Below are positions 22,247 to 28,864 of a stretch of 31,573 nt of DNA, piece by piece. Source of the stretch: Firmicutes bacterium CAG:341 (GTDB lineage: Bacteria > Bacillota > Clostridia > Oscillospirales > Acutalibacteraceae). Positions within the stretch are counted from its first letter, which is position 1. Each line of letters begins with the position of its first letter. The notes beneath the pieces are model-generated. The model was not told the DNA's origin, searched no databases, and saw only the letters and a program-made list of their open reading frames with translations. The position numbers and the translations under genes are program-made. The DNA is taken from the NCBI GenBank assembly GCA_000434995.1, contig FR895318.1, positions 77,965 to 109,537 on the forward strand. The letters run 5' to 3'.

Positions 22247-23518
22247 TTATTTTTTCTTTTTGAAAAATCCTTTGAATTTTTTGTTATCCTCTTCGTCCTC
22301 GTCTTCATCATCTTCAGGAATAAGAGAAATTGTTTCATCTGTATTATGCGGATCTTCACGATTTACATGAAAATAATTTTCAAAAGGCTGTGGCTTTTCA
22401 TCAATTTCAGGCTCATCATCAATTTCAGGAATAGCACCCGTATCTTCAATCGGTGTAATTTCATCACTCGAAAAAGCGTCAAGCGCTGCCTTTGCTTCCT
22501 CTTCAGATACTGTTTCTTCCTCAACTTCATTAAGAGAACCGATTGACTTTTTTCCGCTGCTTTCAATTTCTTCAATAATTTCGTCTACCGCGTCTTGCTC
22601 ATTTACCTCTTCTTCGGCATTTTGAACTTCGTCAGTTTCTTCAGCTTCTTCAACATCAGCTTCTTCATTTACAGGAGTTTCAATTGTTTCCTGCACATCT
22701 TCCCAAACTGTTTCTTCAGCTTTTTCTTCTGTTTCCTCTTTGATTTCGGTTTCCTTTGCTTTTTCAATAACGCTGTCAACATTATCATCATTTTCGAGTT
22801 TGTCAATTGAAGCATAAATATGATTTAATTCATTTTCAATTTCTTCGTCAGCACTGATATTTGAAATATCTGTATCTTCTGCCATATTTTTAACAACTTC
22901 AAGTTGTTGCTCATAAAGAGAAATAAGATTTTCTTTAAATGTTTTGGACTGAGCGTTAAGTTTTTCGACAAGTTCTTTTTGTGCTTCTTTTTCAGCCTTT
23001 GCTTTGCTTATAAGTTCCTGTGAAAGTGTTTTTGCTTTTTCAAGAACATCCTGTGCAACTATTTTTGCACCGCTTAAAGCTTCGTTTGCTTTCTTTTCTG
23101 CTTCGTCTACTATTTCGCCTGCTGCTTTTTCCTTTTCATTTGTAAGGTTAGCAACATAATCTCTTGCACTTGAAATAATTTTATCTGCCTTTTCCTTTGC
23201 GTCAACAACGGTTTTCTGTGCTGTTTTTGCACTTTCTTCAAGTGATTCGGCAGCTTTCTGCTTGGTTTCATTCATAAGCTTATCAGCAGTTTTTTGTGCC
23301 GTAATAAATGCGTTTTTAATAGTATCTTCGTCAGCTCTGTATTCTTCTATTCGATTAGCAAGAATTTCCATTTTGCGATAGAGTTCTTTATTTTCGGCAT
23401 ACACAGCTTCATAAGACTCTATAACCTCAAGTAAAAGCTCGTTAACCTCATTTCTGTCATATCCACCGCCTTCAACGGTAGAAATTTTCTTTTGACGAAT
23501 TTGGCTTGGTGTAATCAT
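22247..23518 (-). CDS. divIVA: DivIVA-domain protein with long acidic region and basic C-terminal tail
   Basis: A coiled-coil scaffold of cell poles and septa. The N-terminus (MITPSQIRQKKISTVEGGGY, then DRNEVNELLLEVIESYEAVY) aligns with DivIVA, and a coiled coil rich in Ala/Glu/Lys heptads runs to about 215. Residues 220-410 are a very acidic, low-complexity region, and the last 11 residues (KKFKGFFKKKK) are basic and aromatic. At 423 residues it is much longer than the 160-residue Bacillus protein. The Phe-Arg pair that Bacillus DivIVA inserts into membrane (in KSFRGYD) is replaced by VEGGGYD, so membrane contact may differ. It lies between sepF (50 bp) and ileS (21 bp), the genomic place of divIVA in Firmicutes. 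Domain and location support the name; the tail function is inference. Confidence 0.88.
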   Translation of the reverse strand: MITPSQIRQKKISTVEGGGYDRNEVNELLLEVIESYEAVYAENKELYRKMEILANRIEEYRADEDTIKNAFITAQKTADKLMNETKQKAAESLEESAKTAQKTVVDAKEKADKIISSARDYVANLTNEKEKAAGEIVDEAEKKANEALSGAKIVAQDVLEKAKTLSQELISKAKAEKEAQKELVEKLNAQSKTFKENLISLYEQQLEVVKNMAEDTDISNISADEEIENELNHIYASIDKLENDDNVDSVIEKAKETEIKEETEEKAEETVWEDVQETIETPVNEEADVEEAEETDEVQNAEEEVNEQDAVDEIIEEIESSGKKSIGSLNEVEEETVSEEEAKAALDAFSSDEITPIEDTGAIPEIDDEPEIDEKPQPFENYFHVNREDPHNTDETISLIPEDDEDEDEEDNKKFKGFFKKKK

Positions 23519-23568
23519 TATATTCTTCCTCCATAATTATATACATATAAAAATTATAATTTCATCAC

Positions 23569-24069
23569 TTACATAAACATACCGTTATTTTCAAGTTCAT
23601 CAATCAAATCACCCATAACATCCACATTATACGGTGTAATGATATATGTACTGTTTGCAACACGCTTGATTTGGCCGTTACTTGCATATGCAACGCCGCT
23701 TAAAAAGTCAAGCAGCCTTCGTGCTACATCGCGATTTGTGCTTTCAAGATTAAGCACAACCGTTCTCTTTTCATTTAAGTTATCGGCAATCGCTGCTGCT
23801 TCATCAAACTTTTCCGGTTTTACAAGAACAACCTGAAGTTGAGTAGTTGTGTGAATATTAACAACCTTGTCGCTGTCATGCCTTTTAATTCGAGGGCGCT
23901 CGGAATATCTTTCTTCTCTTTCGTTTGAAGAAGATTCTCTTCTTGAAAATCTATCCCTTATAGGAGGAGCTATACCTACTGAACCGCCCTTATTATCCTC
24001 ATAAAAATCATCATATTCGTCATCGTCACTTTCAGTAACGATTTCTTTAATTTTATCAAAAAAGCCCAT
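23569..24069 (-). CDS. sepF: Cell division protein SepF
   Basis: Tethers FtsZ filaments to the membrane and shapes the septum. The 166-residue protein has an N-terminal amphipathic helix (MGFFDKIKEIV, the expected membrane anchor), an acidic then arginine-rich flexible linker (about 14-70), and the SepF/DUF552 core (VVLVKPEKFDEAAAIADNL, RRLLDFLSGVAYASNG, YIITPYNVDV). It lies 15 bp after yggS and before divIVA, matching the ylm cluster, but ylmG and ylmH, which separate sepF from divIVA in Bacillus, are absent. Confidence 0.95.
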   Translation of the reverse strand: MGFFDKIKEIVTESDDDEYDDFYEDNKGGSVGIAPPIRDRFSRRESSSNEREERYSERPRIKRHDSDKVVNIHTTTQLQVVLVKPEKFDEAAAIADNLNEKRTVVLNLESTNRDVARRLLDFLSGVAYASNGQIKRVANSTYIITPYNVDVMGDLIDELENNGMFM

Positions 24070-24084
24070 ATATTCTCTCTCCTT

Positions 24085-24813
24085 TTAAAAATATTTTCTT
24101 GCCCCGAAAATTGCAGAGCCTACTCTGACTATATTTGAACCGTTTTTAACAGCAGCTTCATAATCGTGGCTCATACCCATTGATAAAATATCCATATCTA
24201 CATTATCAATCTTTTTATTCTTAATGTCAATGAAAGTTTGATACATTGACTCAAAATACTTTGAAACCTCTGCTTCGCTGTCACATATAGGCGGAATTGT
24301 CATAAGACCTTTGATTTTAATGTTATCCATTTCGGCAACTTCACTTACAAGCTCGTTAAGCCCTTCAAGGTAAATACCGCTTTTCGATTCTTCCTTGCCA
24401 ACATTAACTTCAAGTAAAATATTGGTGATTATATCCTTTTTAGCAGATATTTTACTGATTTCTTTTGCAAGGTGAACACTGTCAACAGATTCAATCATAT
24501 CAACCTCGCCTACTATTTGCTTAACTTTATTTGTTTGCAAATGGCCGATAAGATGTTTTTCAACTCCGTTTAAATGAAGCTCATCTTTTTTACCCAAGAA
24601 TTCCTGAACTCTGTTTTCACCTATTAAGTCAGCACCTAAATCAAGAACCTTGTTAATATAAACACTTTCAACTGTTTTGGTAACAGCCATAAGCCTTACA
24701 TCGTCCGGTTTTCTGCCGGCTTTTATTGCAGCTTCCTGAACATTTGATAATACTTTTTTGTAATTATCCTGTACTGATTGAATTCTTGCTTCATCAGGTA
24801 TAAACTTTTCCAT
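24085..24813 (-). CDS. yggS: YggS/PLPBP-family pyridoxal-phosphate homeostasis protein (YlmE)
   Basis: A single-domain, alanine-racemase-like PLP carrier thought to balance vitamin B6 and amino-acid pools; it has no proven enzyme activity. In 242 residues, the PLP lysine is Lys46 in RLMAVTKTV. GENRVQEFLGK, HLIGHLQTNKVKQI, GLMTIPP and SMGMSHDYEAA are all signature blocks. Its start overlaps the end of the HlyD-like gene by 20 bp, and it precedes sepF as ylmE does in Bacillus. Confidence 0.96.
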   Translation of the reverse strand: MEKFIPDEARIQSVQDNYKKVLSNVQEAAIKAGRKPDDVRLMAVTKTVESVYINKVLDLGADLIGENRVQEFLGKKDELHLNGVEKHLIGHLQTNKVKQIVGEVDMIESVDSVHLAKEISKISAKKDIITNILLEVNVGKEESKSGIYLEGLNELVSEVAEMDNIKIKGLMTIPPICDSEAEVSKYFESMYQTFIDIKNKKIDNVDMDILSMGMSHDYEAAVKNGSNIVRVGSAIFGARKYF

Positions 24814-26056
24814 CGTGTAAATCCTTTCCTTGCGTAATTATTTGGTCATATAAACGAATAGACTTTTCATCATCCGGTGTGTATTCAAACACTACATAAT
24901 CCTTTGTTGAATAAATAATGTTTCCTTCTCTGCTTTCAACCTGATTTGCAACAAGGGTATAAACCATCTTTTCGCCCTTATTGTTAATATGAATTGCTGA
25001 AGAAGGCACCTTAAATCCGGTGTATTCGTTAAATCTGATTTCAATATCTTCAAGTCGCATTGACGCAATTTCGCTGTCCATCTCGCTTGAACGAAGAATA
25101 AGTACAGACTCTTTTACGCCCAAATCAAGCGTTGCACCGCTGATTACTTCACATTCGATGACTTTATCACTGTCTTTCAACGCAACATTTAATATGTCAC
25201 CGTCATCAATATTTTTCACATCATCGGCGCTTACCTTGCAGGCGAAATACCATTCATAATCGGTTACAAGCTTGCCAAGGCTGTCTGTTTTCTTCGCCTT
25301 TTGAGCCTGTGAAATATATTTATCGAGCGTTTTAACATCAAGCTTGTCTATATTTTTGTAATCAAAAGCAGTTTCGCATCCGTCACTGTATGATGAAAAG
25401 ATGCCCGATTCTTTTGTGCTGATGTATCCGTTAGGTTTGCAGGAATCAAGATTTATGGAATTAAGTTTTTTTTCAAGATTTTGCTTAACCTTGCTGAAAT
25501 CAATATCCTGCCCGATAATCATTTGCCGCCTTGTTAATTTATCATTAAGGTCAAGCGACGCATTTTGAACAGACGATATATTGTAATTTGACGCATTGCG
25601 AACATAATCGTTAACATCGTTAATAACATCACTGTCAATCTGCTCAACATCGGTTGCTGTTCCCGCCGATTTACTTTCCAAATTGATATAATAATCTAAC
25701 TGCTTTTGCAAATCAGCGGCAGTTGCATAATTTTCTGCATTTTCGCTGTTCGCAAAAACCATAGCAATATTTCCGCCGACCTTTACTTTTTCGCCGTCAT
25801 TTAAACAAGCCACCGTAACCCCGCTTGAATCACCTTCAACAATATGTTCATCACGAATTATAAGTGCCTTTTTATCAAGCGTTTGGTACACTGTTGACTG
25901 AACTGCCGTAATAGTTTGCACATCAACATGAGTTGCACTGTAACATTCAGCAACAATGTAAGCCACAATTGCGATTAAAACTATTGCGATAACAATAATA
26001 TCTTTAGAAACATATTTTGCGTTTTTATTCACTTTTTTCGCCTTTTTATCAGCCAT
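24794..26056 (-). CDS. HlyD-like single-pass membrane protein of the division cluster
   Basis: A 420-residue protein with a lysine-rich cytoplasmic N-terminus, one membrane helix (about 19-38, IIVIAIVLIAIVAYIVAEC) and a large extracellular part. Just after the helix a HlyD-like beta half (YQTLDKKALIIRDEHIV, DGEKVKVGGNIAMVFAN) suggests a split lipoyl/barrel-sandwich domain. A helical region (about 110-270) follows, then a second beta region (YEWYFACKVSADDVKNIDDG, DLGVKESVLILRSSEMDSE, FKVPSSAIHINNKGEKMVY). This resembles periplasmic adaptor proteins of efflux pumps, but no ABC or RND pump gene is nearby. It overlaps miaA by 8 bp and yggS by 20 bp, firmly inside the division cluster. A role in envelope or septum function is inferred from context only. 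Confidence 0.75.
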   Translation of the reverse strand: MADKKAKKVNKNAKYVSKDIIVIAIVLIAIVAYIVAECYSATHVDVQTITAVQSTVYQTLDKKALIIRDEHIVEGDSSGVTVACLNDGEKVKVGGNIAMVFANSENAENYATAADLQKQLDYYINLESKSAGTATDVEQIDSDVINDVNDYVRNASNYNISSVQNASLDLNDKLTRRQMIIGQDIDFSKVKQNLEKKLNSINLDSCKPNGYISTKESGIFSSYSDGCETAFDYKNIDKLDVKTLDKYISQAQKAKKTDSLGKLVTDYEWYFACKVSADDVKNIDDGDILNVALKDSDKVIECEVISGATLDLGVKESVLILRSSEMDSEIASMRLEDIEIRFNEYTGFKVPSSAIHINNKGEKMVYTLVANQVESREGNIIYSTKDYVVFEYTPDDEKSIRLYDQIITQGKDLHDGKVYT

Positions 26057-26960
26057 TTAAAAAGTCCTCGCATTTATCTATAACTGTTTTAACAGCAGCA
26101 TTTCTGTCATCATCAAAGATGATATGTACAGCGTCCTGCCTTCTTTTAAACCATGTAATTTGCCTTTTTGCATAATGGCGGCTTTCCTGCTTCAACTTTT
26201 CAATGCAAGTTTCAAGCTCGGCTTCGCCGCTTAAATATTTTGAAAGTTCTTTATGCCCGATAGCCTGTGCCGATGTTGCCTGATATTTGCCATACATAGC
26301 CTTTGCTTCATCAAGAAGCCCTGCTTCAAGCATTTTATCAACCCTGTCGTTTATTCTGTCATAAAGAATTTGCCTGTTTTTGTATTCAAGTACAAAATAA
26401 AGAAAATCATAAGGGCTTTTTTCTTTGCGCGACGCTTCGTTTTGCTGCGTCTTCCCGCTTCCTAAATAATAAAGCTCAAGAGCGCGAACAACCCTTTTCT
26501 TGTTATTTTTATGTATATTTTCACTCGCCTGCCTGTCAACTTTTACAAGTTCATCATAAAGGTCGCAAACATCACGATTCATTAACTCTTGCCTTAATTT
26601 TTCATCAACTTCAACTTCGGCAAAACTTATATTATCAATCAGGCTATCAATAAATAAACCTGTTCCGCCGACTATAATCGGCACTTTTCCCCTTGAAAGA
26701 ATATCATTGATTTTTTCTTTCGCAAGCTCGCACCACTTTGCAACACTGAAGCTTTCATCATTATCCAAAAACTCCACCAAATAATGCGGTACCTGATTTT
26801 TTTCTTCTTCTGTCGGGCAAGCGGTTGCAATCGGCATATTTTTATATACCTGCATTGAATCGGCTGATATTATTTCACCGCCGACTGCTTTTGCAACTTC
26901 AATTCCCAGCCCTGTTTTGCCTGACGCAGTAGGCCCTGCAATAACTATAACTTTATTCAT
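26049..26960 (-). CDS. miaA: tRNA dimethylallyltransferase
   Basis: Adds a dimethylallyl group to A37 of tRNAs reading codons that begin with U, improving decoding accuracy. The 303 residues contain the P-loop GPTASGKTGLGIEVAK (9-24), DSMQVYK (34-40) with the catalytic Asp34, VGGTGLFIDSL (substrate channel), and the C-terminal RHYAKRQITWFKRR helix that grips the tRNA. The start lies 6 bp after mutL. The mutS-mutL-miaA order is widespread in Firmicutes and beyond. Confidence 0.97.
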   Translation of the reverse strand: MNKVIVIAGPTASGKTGLGIEVAKAVGGEIISADSMQVYKNMPIATACPTEEEKNQVPHYLVEFLDNDESFSVAKWCELAKEKINDILSRGKVPIIVGGTGLFIDSLIDNISFAEVEVDEKLRQELMNRDVCDLYDELVKVDRQASENIHKNNKKRVVRALELYYLGSGKTQQNEASRKEKSPYDFLYFVLEYKNRQILYDRINDRVDKMLEAGLLDEAKAMYGKYQATSAQAIGHKELSKYLSGEAELETCIEKLKQESRHYAKRQITWFKRRQDAVHIIFDDDRNAAVKTVIDKCEDFLNG

Positions 26961-26966
26961 AATAAA

Positions 26967-28838
26967 TCAAACTCTGCCAAATTGTTTTTCAATATCATAC
27001 TTGCTCATTTTTATGAACACGGGTCTTCCGTGCGGGCAAAAGCGAATATTTGGCATTGAAAGAAGCTTTTTAATAAACATCTCCTGCTCCTGCCTTGAAG
27101 TATAATCGCCGGCTTTAACCGCGCCCCTGCACGAAGCCGAATGATATATCCAATCAATTTTATCAGGTATAATATCTGTTTTATGGTCAAGTAATTTTTG
27201 TGCAATTTCAAGCATTAAATCTTTTACATCATCATTATCAACAAGGCTTGGTATTGCACGCACAATAATTTGGCTTTCACCGAATTCTTCAAGCTCAAAG
27301 CCGCAGCTTTTAATAAGTTCCATATTTTCACTGACTGCAATAAATTCATCCTTTGTCAAATTAACCGCAACCGGAGCTAAAAGCATTTGAGTTTCAACCG
27401 TGGCCTGAGCCTTGAATTTTTCATAATTCATTCTTTCGTGGCCGGCGTGCTTATCTATAAAGTAAAGTTCATTTTCAATTTCAACTATCAAATAAGTTTT
27501 AAATGCTTCACCAATCAGCTTAAAATTAGGAATAATGTTTTCATAATCCTTTTCATCTTTAATTACCACTTCTTCCTGCGGTATTTCCTCCGCTTTAGGT
27601 AAAGTCGTTTCTGATTTTTCTATTATATCTTCTTTTTCGGTTATTTCATATTTTGGTTTAGGTGCTTCAACTCGCCAAAAATCCTCGCTCGGCTTGGTTT
27701 TAATCACCTGCTGCACCGGCGGTTCGTCTTTCTTTTTAAAAAATTCAAATTTAGACTGATATGTACTTTCCTGCCTTGCGCTGTTAAAAATAATATTAGG
27801 CGAAGAACTAAATCCCGTATTTTCTTTAAACTGAATTTCTTTTACCGTTGTGTCATTTTCAATTGCTGTTTTAACCCCATAATACACAAGGTCGAAAACA
27901 GGCTTTTCATTTGCAAATCGAACTTCGGTTTTAGCCGGGTGAACATTAACATCAACCTGTGCAGGATTAAGCTCGATATTAAGCACACAAGCAGGAAAAC
28001 GACCTACCATAATTGTGTTTTTATATGCCTGCTCCAATGCCGCCATAGCTGTTTTTGATTTAACGACACGATTGTTTATATAGAAAAACTGCATTGCCCT
28101 GCTTTTTCTTGAAGCGGTAGGCTTTGATACAAAACCTGAAAGACGCATATTATCATAAAAATAATCAACGCTCATTAAACTGTCGCTTATTTCTTTACCC
28201 AAAACAGAATAAATGGTCGATTTTAAATCCCCGTTGCCTGATGTGATAAGCATTTGCTTACCGTCACGAATAAATCTAAATGAAATTTCAGGATGTGAAA
28301 TAGCCATTCTGTCAACTATTGCGGCAACTTGATTGCCCTCCGTCACATCTTTCTTTAAAAATTTCATTCTTGCAGGGGTGTTGAAGAAAATATCCCTTAC
28401 AACAATAGTTGTTCCGTTAGGGCAGCCGGCATCATCAAATTCAATTTCTTGCCCGCCCTCGATTTCATACCTTGTGCCGATTTCTTCATTTTGTGCTTTT
28501 GTTAAAAGTTCAACTTTAGATACAGCGGATATTGAAGCCATAGCTTCACCTCTGAAACCCAAAGTGCCGATTGAATTCAAATCATCCTTTTGCGAAATTT
28601 TACTCGTTGCGTGGGAAACAAATACTTTTCTTACATCATCACGCTCAATTCCGCATCCGTCATCAGTAATTCTGATATATGTTGAACCGCCGTTTTTGAT
28701 TTCAAGAGTAATATTTTTAGCTCCTGCATCAAGCGAATTTTCAATCATTTCTTTTACAACACTTGAAGGGCGCTCAACGACTTCGCCTGCTGCAATAAGC
28801 TGATATATTTCTTTCGGTAAAACATTTATTCTTGCCAT
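26967..28838 (-). CDS. mutL: DNA mismatch repair protein MutL, endonuclease type
   Basis: Couples mismatch recognition to strand incision. From the ATG at 28838 it has 623 residues. The GHKL ATPase domain (1-330) shows AAGEVVERPSSVVKEMIENS, DDGCGI (59-64) and GFRGEA (94-99). A variable charged linker spans about 345-430. The C-terminal domain carries the metal-dependent nuclease motif DKHAGHERMNYE (462-473) with SCRGAVKAGD (569-578) and CPHGRP (601-606), the set found in MutL of bacteria lacking MutH. AAAGGAGGG precedes this ATG, whereas an in-frame TTG 21 bp upstream would place the ribosome site inside the gene. The coding region begins 26 bp after mutS. Confidence 0.97.
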   Translation of the reverse strand: MARINVLPKEIYQLIAAGEVVERPSSVVKEMIENSLDAGAKNITLEIKNGGSTYIRITDDGCGIERDDVRKVFVSHATSKISQKDDLNSIGTLGFRGEAMASISAVSKVELLTKAQNEEIGTRYEIEGGQEIEFDDAGCPNGTTIVVRDIFFNTPARMKFLKKDVTEGNQVAAIVDRMAISHPEISFRFIRDGKQMLITSGNGDLKSTIYSVLGKEISDSLMSVDYFYDNMRLSGFVSKPTASRKSRAMQFFYINNRVVKSKTAMAALEQAYKNTIMVGRFPACVLNIELNPAQVDVNVHPAKTEVRFANEKPVFDLVYYGVKTAIENDTTVKEIQFKENTGFSSSPNIIFNSARQESTYQSKFEFFKKKDEPPVQQVIKTKPSEDFWRVEAPKPKYEITEKEDIIEKSETTLPKAEEIPQEEVVIKDEKDYENIIPNFKLIGEAFKTYLIVEIENELYFIDKHAGHERMNYEKFKAQATVETQMLLAPVAVNLTKDEFIAVSENMELIKSCGFELEEFGESQIIVRAIPSLVDNDDVKDLMLEIAQKLLDHKTDIIPDKIDWIYHSASCRGAVKAGDYTSRQEQEMFIKKLLSMPNIRFCPHGRPVFIKMSKYDIEKQFGRV

Positions 28839-28864
28839 AGCGCACCCTCCTTTAATCAAAAAAT

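Noticed and set aside
28333..28803. 156-codon plus-strand ORF opposite mutL
   Set aside because: It is antisense to the conserved MutL ATPase domain, low-complexity Ser/Pro-rich, with no start signal.
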